DNA from: Sphingobacteriales bacterium TSM_CSM
GTDB taxonomy: Bacteria; Bacteroidota; Bacteroidia; Chitinophagales; UBA2359
Direction: 5' to 3'
Length of the DNA stretch: 64,000 bases
Assembly (NCBI GenBank): GCA_002212725.1
Contig: MTCR01000108.1
Coordinates: forward strand, 32,113 to 96,112
The notes under the pieces were generated by a model. That model saw nothing but the letters and a program-made list of their open reading frames with translations. It was not told the origin of the DNA and did not search any database. Numbering within the stretch: the first letter of the stretch is position 1; every line of letters starts with the position of its first letter. The translations under genes and the position numbers were made by a program. Shown here piece after piece: positions 27,054 to 35,013 of the stretch.

Positions 27054-28100
27054 TTAGTTGATTTTCACAATGCCTTTGCCTAGTGTTGTATTACTACCTA
27101 TTTGCAAGATGTTATTAGCTTTTGTTAAGCCATTCACAAAAAACTCCATAACATCAGTCTCTGTTTTAAACTCTTTTTCAGTTCCATTTTCTTCGGAAGT
27201 TTTAAATTTAACCGTTTTTTCCTGAAATACTGGACTTGCCAACACCAAACAGTATAAGATGGTTTCGGAAGGCAAATATTCTTCGGTAAATAAAGCACCG
27301 CCTTTAACCACTCCTGTACTATTTTCTATTTTTATACGTGTGATAACCTCAGTAGAAAGTTCTACAAAATCGCGAAAATCATCATCGTGCAGTATGACAA
27401 GATGGTTGCTTATCTCTAAACCTGATAAGTTTTTGATACTTTCTGATATTTTAGCTAAATTGGGGTTGTCTTCACTACTTTTAACATCAAAAGCGTATTC
27501 TTCTAAAACGATGCTTGATTTAGCGCCTTTTGTAATGCATTTACCCTCAACTGAATAACATTCGCCGCTTTTTAAATTCATTTTTTGCACTTCAGAATCA
27601 AGACTGGTTAAAGCTCCTTGCATAGCAGCTTCTAAGGTGCTTAGTTCTAGTTCGGCAACAAATTTTTCGAGTATACCCACACTTGTTACCAAAGCATAAA
27701 CACCTTTCATGCTTTTGATAGGAAAAAACAATAAGCGAGCATCGGTAAAACCTAATGCACCAGAGTATTCTTTGGCGAATGGTTTTATTTCCTCATCAAT
27801 ACCTTCGTTATTTTTTCTTTTTTCAACTTTATCGAACTTATCTTTAACAGTATCTTCTTCGCCTTGTGGGTCATAACCAAACGTAAGATGTATTTTCACC
27901 CTGTCATTAACAGATGTAGAAGGATATATATCCTCAAACCGCTGGCGCAAAGCTCCTTTTAGTGAAGATGCTTCGAATTTGGGGTAATTGCTATGCCCTT
28001 CACGCTGTATGGGCAAATCTACTATGCCTAAATCACTTCCACTCCCTACATGTGTAGGAGTGAGGCATTGAATAAAAAGAGGTTTTGCTATTTTGAACAT
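27054..28100 (-). CDS. cmr4: Type III-B Cmr4 (Cas7) target-RNA cutting backbone subunit
   Basis: 348 residues. Repeated Cmr4 subunits form the crRNA-binding filament and cut target RNA every six bases. The N-terminus has the RAMP fold with THVGSGSDLGIVDLPIQRE, where the Asp of VDLPIQRE is at the position of the catalytic Asp, and YPKFEASSLKGALRQRF. The end carries LQIGSNTTLGKGIVKI, the family glycine loop. All key features are present, so target RNA cleavage should work. It starts 52 bp after the CARF/PD-(D/E)XK gene, which is inserted between it and cmr3. Confidence 0.93.
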   Translation of the reverse strand: MFKIAKPLFIQCLTPTHVGSGSDLGIVDLPIQREGHSNYPKFEASSLKGALRQRFEDIYPSTSVNDRVKIHLTFGYDPQGEEDTVKDKFDKVEKRKNNEGIDEEIKPFAKEYSGALGFTDARLLFFPIKSMKGVYALVTSVGILEKFVAELELSTLEAAMQGALTSLDSEVQKMNLKSGECYSVEGKCITKGAKSSIVLEEYAFDVKSSEDNPNLAKISESIKNLSGLEISNHLVILHDDDFRDFVELSTEVITRIKIENSTGVVKGGALFTEEYLPSETILYCLVLASPVFQEKTVKFKTSEENGTEKEFKTETDVMEFFVNGLTKANNILQIGSNTTLGKGIVKIN

Positions 28101-28152
28101 AATATTGTATTTTTCGTTTGTTAAATTACTATGTGTGTCAATTATTCTTGTT

Positions 28153-29781
28153 TTAGGTTTGATGAGATGGAAAAGTCAAATCTTCCCAATCCCAATCTTT
28201 CCAGTTTTCGCCATTGTAAAAATTAGTAAAATTAAGTTTACCTGTTGTAGTATCAAAATTAATAGGAATCTTAATGCTAACAGCCCTAAATTTTGTTTTT
28301 CGTTTAAAACTAAGCGAATTAATTTTGTGCAAATGGGTAATTATCTTATCTAGATGTGGACTAGAAAACTTTTTGTCATGGGTAATGTTTTTTAGCGTAA
28401 ACTTAAAAACAATAAAGAGTAGTTCTATTTCCTCATTGTCTTTTAAAATTTCTTCTAGTGCTTTTGCTCTTGCTATTTGCTGATGTAGATAATCCTTATT
28501 TCCCCCAATTTCTTTTTGATAATCACATGCAGCGTTAAATGCCTTAGATTCGCCCCACACATACACGATATTTTTATCTCCTGCTTTCTTTATCACCTTT
28601 TCATCTTCTGCCCTCTTTATCAAAGGGATATCCATATCGCCAATTTCTGTTTGTTTAGTTCCCTTGTCAGTTAATTCCACTTCCTTTGTACTATTGAGTT
28701 TAAAAAAATGATGTTTTAGCTGAAGCGGTTTGGTAGTTTCATAATCTTTTACTAACAAGGGTTTTTGGAGATAAATATCAAAGTATTTATATAGAATGTG
28801 CTCCATAATAAAACCACTATTGCCATCTACTGGAATATTTGCAATAATTTTTGCAAAAGCACTTTCTTTGAGTTCAGTTTTTTTCCAAGTTACTAAGTTA
28901 TAATCAATTAGTAGCTTTAATACTTGATGTAATTCGACAGGCTTTTTTTTGACCTCCTCATTGCAGTTTTGAGATAGTATGTAACGTTGTTTATCATTAT
29001 CAAATTGTGCGTTATTCTCAAAAACCTCCAATGCAATATCTTGAAGGTTTTCTTTAAGGAAATAATTTTTCCAACAAGGTTTTAGGGCTTCTACTATATC
29101 CCAGTCTAGGTTAATGGGCAAATTACCCACAGTAATCAAGTCGTTGCTATCTTCGTAGATGTACTTAAGTTGCAAGCCTTTTATTTGCCCAATAATGGTC
29201 ATAAAAGGAATAAGGGCTTTATAGCCACCTGTAATGTTGAGGATAGTATTATCTTTCGCGTTTTTGTTGACGTATTCAGTTTGTTCGTTGAGGGCTGTTG
29301 TTTGAAAATCGCTGCCGCTGTTTATGGTTAGACCCTCAATGCGCTTCAAATGAACGTGGTTATATCCTTGTCGCCTAAGTTCTTTTTCCAAAATCCACCC
29401 GCATAAATGTCCATCAAAAGTGGATGTTGTTAGTAGATGAATAGTTACCTTAGCTTTATCAGTAGAGCCTACTATTTGCTTAATAGATTTAAGCTCGGCT
29501 GATGTATCATCTCCTTTTTTCCCTATCCATGTACTTATTTTATTGACAAAAGATTCTGTTTTTGCTTGCTGGCGTTGAATTGCCAGCCAAGTAGTTTCAT
29601 TGAACGCTTTTCGACCATTATTCTTTTCAGGTTCATTTTTTTTGTCATTATATTTACACCAAACCAACTCTTTATCCCAAAATTTCTGAAACTCGGAATC
29701 TACAGCATCTTGTATATAGTTAGTAAACAAAGATGTCCCAACTGTTGATATAATAATCATCGGTTTTTCAGTATTAGTCAT
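28153..29781 (-). CDS. CARF-domain effector with C-terminal PD-(D/E)XK nuclease-like domain, inserted in the cmr operon
   Basis: 542 residues. The N-terminal half is a CARF domain of the Csm6/APE2256 type: ISTVGTSLFTN at 11-21, LLTTSTFDGHLCGWILEKEL (116-135) and LNITGGYKALIPF at 181-193. A linker of helices (about 235-320) follows. The C-terminal part fits a restriction-type nuclease: GFIMEHILYKYF (323-334), GDMDI with acidic D384 and ESK at 411-413 (VYVWGESKAF), i.e. D...ExK with a longer spacer than usual. The architecture resembles Can1/Can2-Card1 effectors, which are activated by cyclic oligoadenylate and cut DNA or RNA, but is longer and uses a different CARF branch. There is no HEPN motif. 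Its ATG overlaps the cmr3 stop by 8 bp, so it is translated with the complex. Confidence 0.75.
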   Translation of the reverse strand: MTNTEKPMIIISTVGTSLFTNYIQDAVDSEFQKFWDKELVWCKYNDKKNEPEKNNGRKAFNETTWLAIQRQQAKTESFVNKISTWIGKKGDDTSAELKSIKQIVGSTDKAKVTIHLLTTSTFDGHLCGWILEKELRRQGYNHVHLKRIEGLTINSGSDFQTTALNEQTEYVNKNAKDNTILNITGGYKALIPFMTIIGQIKGLQLKYIYEDSNDLITVGNLPINLDWDIVEALKPCWKNYFLKENLQDIALEVFENNAQFDNDKQRYILSQNCNEEVKKKPVELHQVLKLLIDYNLVTWKKTELKESAFAKIIANIPVDGNSGFIMEHILYKYFDIYLQKPLLVKDYETTKPLQLKHHFFKLNSTKEVELTDKGTKQTEIGDMDIPLIKRAEDEKVIKKAGDKNIVYVWGESKAFNAACDYQKEIGGNKDYLHQQIARAKALEEILKDNEEIELLFIVFKFTLKNITHDKKFSSPHLDKIITHLHKINSLSFKRKTKFRAVSIKIPINFDTTTGKLNFTNFYNGENWKDWDWEDLTFPSHQT

Positions 29782-30982
29782 TAGTATTAAAATTGGGATT
29801 TAAATTGCCCATGTAAGCAATGCCAAATCCTTGTTTTTTAAAATTAGGATCTCTACACAAGCTTTTTTGATGAAAATTGATGAGCAGTTTGGATTTATCT
29901 GAATTGTTAATTAGTTTGAAATAGTAAACACTGCCTGCAGGTATTGCCCGATACATAGTTTTAGGTTTTTTAGTGGCTAAATCGAAACCGCCTATAGATA
30001 TTGGTTTTCCTACAAAGGCTGTTATCAATTGCATTTCGATTCCTTTCCATACGGCAATACGTGTAACAGCATCATAACTATCAAAATCAGGTAGCCATCC
30101 TTCATTTTTTATAGTGGTATTTGGCACAAAAACACAAGGCGTGGCAAAGTAGATTTTAAAGTACACATCATCATTTTCCTCTACTAATGGTGTTTTGATG
30201 TCTATTGACAATAAGGGTTTTTCATTTTGTTCTTCTCCTCCCTGTTTCAGAGGAAGCGTTTTAGCTGTTTCATCAGTACAGACTACAGTTTTGCCTTCTG
30301 CCCCTAATCGTAGCCATTTTGAAGCAGGAAAAAAATTAGTTACTAACAAAAACGAAAAGCGTTGGTTTTCTTTTTCTAAACGTGACATATTAACACGATA
30401 TAAATGCCCTTCTTCGGTGCTTTGCCGTTCATTATTTAATGCGTTACCAATTTTTGATTCGGTATTTATTAGGTTGTCTGTAATAGAAAATGCCACTTTA
30501 TCAAGTTGTAAATAGTTGTTCAACTCCTCAATACTTAAGTAACCTTCGGGTTGTTCTAACTGTTCCTCATCGTCACAATGATCAGCTATTGAATTCACTT
30601 GGACATTAGATAATACTACTTTACATAACTTTTCAGCAGCAAAACTTAGTCTATCTTTTCTTCCTTCTTTATAGTGTACCAAATCTAATGGAATTGGCAA
30701 TAAAGGAGTTAGGTTGCTTGCTTCATTTTTATTGTACAGTCTATTATCGTTTTCTTCTTTTAGGTAATAAATACCCGTAATTTCGATGCTCGCGGTCTCT
30801 GTTGATGCATTAGATAACAGATGTAAATTGTCTGCCAAAAAAGCACTACACAATGCTCCGTGAAATACAGATGGCGGTGGAGGAAATATACCCGTTGCAA
30901 AGGTATCGTCACCCATCGAAAATGGCTTACCATCTCTAAAAAAAAGAGTATCTACTGCTTGAAGTTTTAATAAGTAGGTCAT
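29774..30982 (-). CDS. cmr3: Type III-B Cmr3 (Cas5-group) subunit
   Basis: 402 residues. Cmr3 grips the 5' tag of the crRNA and joins Cas10. The family start is clear: LLKLQAVDTLFFRDGKPFSMGDDTFATGIFPPPPSVFHGAL (shown only in pieces: DTLFFRDGKPF, FPPPPSVFHGAL), with the second half holding ASKWLRLGAEGKTV, GKPISIGGFD and YRAIPAGSVYYFKL, and a final GFGIAYMG. It overlaps cmr2 by 4 bp (ATGA) and the CARF gene by 8 bp, showing tight translational coupling. Confidence 0.92.
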   Translation of the reverse strand: MTYLLKLQAVDTLFFRDGKPFSMGDDTFATGIFPPPPSVFHGALCSAFLADNLHLLSNASTETASIEITGIYYLKEENDNRLYNKNEASNLTPLLPIPLDLVHYKEGRKDRLSFAAEKLCKVVLSNVQVNSIADHCDDEEQLEQPEGYLSIEELNNYLQLDKVAFSITDNLINTESKIGNALNNERQSTEEGHLYRVNMSRLEKENQRFSFLLVTNFFPASKWLRLGAEGKTVVCTDETAKTLPLKQGGEEQNEKPLLSIDIKTPLVEENDDVYFKIYFATPCVFVPNTTIKNEGWLPDFDSYDAVTRIAVWKGIEMQLITAFVGKPISIGGFDLATKKPKTMYRAIPAGSVYYFKLINNSDKSKLLINFHQKSLCRDPNFKKQGFGIAYMGNLNPNFNTND

Positions 30983-32844
30983 AATATATCGGCGGTTTCT
31001 AATTGTTCTGAAAATTTTAGTTCGCGAGCCATAAAGTCCACGATAAAAAGCAATTGTAATAGGTTATTTAAGTTTCCACTAAGTTCAAAAAGCCTATAAA
31101 ATTGTTCTGCTAAATTAATAACTACCGATTTTGCAATTTTATCTGATTTTGCCCTCAACATTAACCGTTTTAATTCAGTTTCAATAATCGGGTTAAAGTT
31201 GTACGATGCTGTACCTTCCAGTAACCTACTCATCTCCATGCCCAAAACTCTAAAAAATTTAGAAGATAGTTGGTCGTTGAGGCGATATTGTAGTAGTTGA
31301 TTGACTATGGTGGTGACATAACCCAATTCGTTGTACTGCCATTTGAAATAGGTTTGGTGATTTTCGCCCGAATGTTTGGAGGCTATAATACAAAAAGCAT
31401 TACGGTCGCCTTTATTTTCGTCTTTGGCTGCTTTTTCGGCTTCGCGTGCTTTGGATAACACCAAGTTGAGCGGTTCTTTGTAGTGTGCAATGGCTATGCC
31501 CGCCGAAAAACTAAAATTATAGTCTTCGCCGTCATTTCCCAACAGGTATTGTTCTTGTAGCTTTTTGTTCACTCTGCAATCAAAATTGCGGTGTAGGTCT
31601 TCCATTACCTCAAACAAATAACGCAAATTAACAAAACCCAGAAAGTCATCGCCACCAGCATATACTGCTTTTCCTTTGGGAGCAAGCAAGTATTTTGTGC
31701 TCGCCCATTTTGCAAACTCGCGCAATAGCTGCGAAAGTCGATTTTGGAATTTTTGTAAATCTACACTTTCTCTATTTTTTAGTAATTTGCCTGATAACAT
31801 TTTACCCATGTGGTCGCCATCAAAATGTATAATAGCATAGTATTTGCCAAATTTGATGTTTGTAGGTTTTATTGCATTGATTAAAGCATCGTAAGTTTTT
31901 TTTAGTTCTTTTAAAACCTGATTAGCTGCTTCATTTTTTTCGTTATCTATTTGTTCTTTCGTTTTCCCTTTACTATTAATTTTATGTTTTAAATATCCGT
32001 TTTTAATTATGTATTTGGATGTTAAGTTTTCCTCGTACAAAAATTGCTCATCAAAATTACCGTTACATAGTTCATTTACAGCATCTTTGTAGTGTGTCAT
32101 TTCAAGTATTGCTACATCAAACTTAAAAGCAGTAAATATAGCGTCCATAGTAGCTATACCCGCTGTTGATGGGAATGACTCCTTTTCAAAAAAGCGTTTC
32201 ATCAAACTTATAGCGCTCAATCCCTCGTTTTCGTTTAATCCGGTAGCGATTGTAGCAGATGCCACATTGCTAACTGTCGAGCCTTTACCAAAAAATAAAG
32301 CATTATTCACACCATCTAAGCTACATTTGCGCCCTTGTTCTATCTGCTGGTTAAAATAACGTACATTTTTTACCGAGCCTAATAGTTTTTCGCTGCGCTC
32401 ATAGGCACTTGGATAGTCGTTATTAATTGCCTCAAATAGCCAATAAATTTCTAAATGATTAGTAATTTGGGTATCAAAATCGTTTTTAATGGCAGCAATA
32501 TCTTTTATTTTACCCTCCAATAATAGGTTATCTAAAACATTCTCTGCTTCTTGTTGCCATTTATGGCGCACTGCTTCTTCTACAGCTTTGCCTATCTGAG
32601 CAAAAGACTCTGTTTCGTGTTTTGGTACTATTGCTAAAAAACGATTAGGTAATGATTTTGTGTTTTCAAAATCAACATCTATGTATGGAAAAATAATCTC
32701 TGCCTGATACTCTTTAGCTTTTTTTATGCCTGTTTTGCAAAGTTCGGATAAAATGCGACTACCAGCATACAAATCTTGTGTCTTTCTAGCCTGCGTTATG
32801 AAAGACTGAACTGGTCCAATGGTGAAAAGGAAAAGGTGTTTCAT
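30979..32844 (-). CDS. cas10: Type III-B Cmr2 (Cas10), cyclase-competent, without HD domain
   Basis: 621 residues. It starts directly in the first palm region (FTIGPVQSFITQARKTQDLYAGSR); the HD nuclease domain that precedes this in many Cas10 proteins is absent. The second palm has FDGDHMG (341-347) and an intact GGDD at 397-400 (YAGGDDFLGF), so synthesis of cyclic oligoadenylates from ATP is expected. The zinc ribbon is degenerate: RKCSLDG (C174) has Asp where the second Cys of CxxC normally stands. Together these point to signalling rather than DNA cutting as its output. It lies 4 bp after cmr1 and overlaps cmr3 by 4 bp. Confidence 0.94.
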   Translation of the reverse strand: MKHLFLFTIGPVQSFITQARKTQDLYAGSRILSELCKTGIKKAKEYQAEIIFPYIDVDFENTKSLPNRFLAIVPKHETESFAQIGKAVEEAVRHKWQQEAENVLDNLLLEGKIKDIAAIKNDFDTQITNHLEIYWLFEAINNDYPSAYERSEKLLGSVKNVRYFNQQIEQGRKCSLDGVNNALFFGKGSTVSNVASATIATGLNENEGLSAISLMKRFFEKESFPSTAGIATMDAIFTAFKFDVAILEMTHYKDAVNELCNGNFDEQFLYEENLTSKYIIKNGYLKHKINSKGKTKEQIDNEKNEAANQVLKELKKTYDALINAIKPTNIKFGKYYAIIHFDGDHMGKMLSGKLLKNRESVDLQKFQNRLSQLLREFAKWASTKYLLAPKGKAVYAGGDDFLGFVNLRYLFEVMEDLHRNFDCRVNKKLQEQYLLGNDGEDYNFSFSAGIAIAHYKEPLNLVLSKAREAEKAAKDENKGDRNAFCIIASKHSGENHQTYFKWQYNELGYVTTIVNQLLQYRLNDQLSSKFFRVLGMEMSRLLEGTASYNFNPIIETELKRLMLRAKSDKIAKSVVINLAEQFYRLFELSGNLNNLLQLLFIVDFMARELKFSEQLETADIL

Positions 32845-32848
32845 AGAG

Positions 32849-33973
32849 TTAATAATTTATCTGAGTAGATTGATTTTTTACCTTAGTGATAAAATTATCT
32901 AATAATTCTGATTTAATTGTTGTCCAGCCTGATTTTCCTTTATTTTTCTTGGGCAGACTCATTTTATAATTTTTAGTGGCAAAAACTATTTTATCACCAT
33001 TTTCCATAAAATTTCCTTGGAAATGTGTAATAATCCATTGTAATCTACCTTGATAATTTCTTATTACTGAAATCCAAAGCGGTGAGGCCCGCCTTTGATT
33101 GGTTTCAAAGTTTACCGGATTATCTTGCCATATACCAATTGGAAGGCCAAAAGCTGCCTTCTTATCTAAATCGTAAACAGTAAATTTAAGTGTTTTTGTA
33201 CTTGTCCTAATGTCTTTCATTGTTTTACCAATATCATCAAGAGCTTCTTGCCAAGTTGCAAAATCCCTATTGCTTGTGTAAATATGATTTGGAGCAATTG
33301 TACTATATTCATTATTTACATTCAGGTTATGAATGTTAGGGAATTGCCTCTTTATTTCAGTGAGATTTCTATTAATGAAATTACTCATTGTTTCCTGGTT
33401 ATGAGGGATGAATGATAAATAATTTTCCAAAATATTATCCCTATCAATTATGGTATTTACTGCAATGGCACCAGCTCCACGCCTTGCCCGTGTTCCTAAA
33501 GCACCTAAAAAAATAAATAACCAAAAAGCTGCTACACCTTTCTTTAAATCAGAATCAGAATTACCCTTGCTTTCTAATGTAATTAGAAATTCAGTTTTAT
33601 TACTCTTGCTAGTTGAAGCTTTAAAACCCTCTCTTTCTTTTTGCTGATGCACAAGGATATAAAGTAAATAAGCAAGTCCTTCTTTTGTTCTATCAATGTC
33701 TTTACCAAAAAAAGGGGTTTCTTGAAGCATATTAACTCTCACCAAAACACTACTTTTCCCTCCTTCATTCACCCCCCCAAAAAGCCTTTCGTCTTCTCTT
33801 AAAAGGTTTGGAATGCCACCTCTTTGTGGGTTTGCCAAATGCCCATTCATCGCCCGCCACCAAAACCGCAATGCCCCTTTTATAGAAGGTGCCCTCAATT
33901 CCGGTGTAGTGCCATCGGCACCGCTTAAAAACATGGGGGTTATAGTTTCGCAGGTAAAGGTTATGGTATGCAT
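32849..33973 (-). CDS. cmr1: Type III-B Cmr1 RAMP protein
   Basis: 374 residues from ATG 33973, where the first RAMP strand MHTITFTCETITPMFLSGAD begins; a longer frame to 34003 adds ten residues of no family character. Key blocks are LRAPSIKGALRFWWRA, ERLFGG, and FIFLGALGTRARRGAGAI, all typical of Cmr1, which caps the complex at the 3' side of the crRNA. First gene of the operon. The first about 200 bp are visibly richer in GC than the remainder of the gene. Confidence 0.92.
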   Translation of the reverse strand: MHTITFTCETITPMFLSGADGTTPELRAPSIKGALRFWWRAMNGHLANPQRGGIPNLLREDERLFGGVNEGGKSSVLVRVNMLQETPFFGKDIDRTKEGLAYLLYILVHQQKEREGFKASTSKSNKTEFLITLESKGNSDSDLKKGVAAFWLFIFLGALGTRARRGAGAIAVNTIIDRDNILENYLSFIPHNQETMSNFINRNLTEIKRQFPNIHNLNVNNEYSTIAPNHIYTSNRDFATWQEALDDIGKTMKDIRTSTKTLKFTVYDLDKKAAFGLPIGIWQDNPVNFETNQRRASPLWISVIRNYQGRLQWIITHFQGNFMENGDKIVFATKNYKMSLPKKNKGKSGWTTIKSELLDNFITKVKNQSTQINY

Positions 33974-34111
33974 ACGAATGATTAGTTTATGATTAGGACA
34001 CAATTCTACAATTTCCCCTCCATTTCACCAAACTTTTTTGCCCGGAAATCGCAAAAAGTGTAAAAAAAACTTTACTACTCCTTTTCCGCTACAAAAGCGG
34101 GCAGGCATCGG

Positions 34112-34119
34112 CAAATATA
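34112..34119 (-). promoter_or_regulatory. -7 promoter box for the Cmr operon
   Basis: TATATTTG on the minus strand, about 140 nt upstream of cmr1. The stretch above it (34139-34200) holds several GAAATTTC-like half sites, including a near-palindrome at 34141-34153, which could be an operator or only A/T bias. Confidence 0.4.
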
Positions 34120-34228
34120 CAGGCGGCAAAACAGAAAAAGCAGAAATTTTCTGAAAAAAATAAAGATTTTTGAAAATTTCCAGAAATTTCTTTAGTTTTC
34201 TGTGGAACTGTGGCAGTTTTCAGGGAAT

Positions 34229-34984
34229 TTACCCCTCTTGCAGGCTCTCGGGCGTGGCTTTCAGGCTGCCTTGTACTTCCCAATCGCCAACATCGGGGTG
34301 AGTCCAGCGCTCAGAAAAGGAGAGGTTGCCGTGGTTGCGGGTTATGTCGGTATGGTTAAAATCCCATACTTTAAAGCCAATGAGGGCATCGCGCTTTACC
34401 AATGTGCGCAGGTTTTGCAGCAGGCTTTGGTTGCTTACTACTGCCTGAGCAATTACGCGGTCAAGTCCTACCGATATTTCGGCTACGCTTTGGCGGAAAT
34501 AGGCTTTTACCGATGCTTCTAAGTTATACACGTCTATATGGCGGGGGTCGAAACCGGCTACCGATTTTTCTATGCTATGTACCACAAAATCGTTGAGTTT
34601 CTGATGTCCGGCTTCTATGGCTTTGTCGCTTACAAAGCCTTGTGTCATGGCAATACAGGTAATGCCCAATATGCCCGGAAAATCGGTTTCAAAATAGGGA
34701 ATTTTCAACGGTATCAGTTGGCTGTTCCATTCTCCTACGGCGGGTGGTATGTTTATTGCCGTTCCGGTTTCGGCCCGTACATTGCCTAAGTTTTGGTGGC
34801 TGCCCACCGAAAAATGTACTCCGGCCTGTCCGGCAAGTTTAAAATTGTCGGTAATAATGATGCCTTCGCCATCTACCTTAAAAAATATACACCATACAAA
34901 CGGGTTTGCCCGTTGTTTGCCTCCGGCGCCGCTTTTGTGGCAAATGAGTTTTTGTATGCTTGCTTTTATGCGGTAGGTGTGCAT
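34229..34984 (-). CDS. Unrecognised 251-residue protein
   Basis: 251 residues with no signal peptide or membrane segment. The start MHTYRIKASIQKLICHKSG opens a beta-rich domain (VWCIFFKVDGEGIIITDNF); the middle is mixed, with FETDFPGILGITCIAM and a helix-rich part (DPRHIDVYNLEASVKAYFRQSVAEI, shown in part); the end reads HGNLSFSERWTHPDVGDWEVQG. Similar IxKLICH openings occur in uncharacterised Bacteroidota proteins. It follows the E1 gene by 29 bp, across a run of nine C bases, and ends before the Cmr promoter. Composition is host-like, so it probably does not belong to the CRISPR island. Confidence 0.55.
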   Translation of the reverse strand: MHTYRIKASIQKLICHKSGAGGKQRANPFVWCIFFKVDGEGIIITDNFKLAGQAGVHFSVGSHQNLGNVRAETGTAINIPPAVGEWNSQLIPLKIPYFETDFPGILGITCIAMTQGFVSDKAIEAGHQKLNDFVVHSIEKSVAGFDPRHIDVYNLEASVKAYFRQSVAEISVGLDRVIAQAVVSNQSLLQNLRTLVKRDALIGFKVWDFNHTDITRNHGNLSFSERWTHPDVGDWEVQGSLKATPESLQEG

Positions 34985-35013
34985 GGGCTTGTTGCAGGTT
35001 TTTTGGGGGGGGG

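Noticed and set aside
34004..34228. Search for a CRISPR array leader or repeats upstream of cmr1
   Set aside because: Only short A/T-rich half sites occur; no repeat of 24-40 bp recurs.
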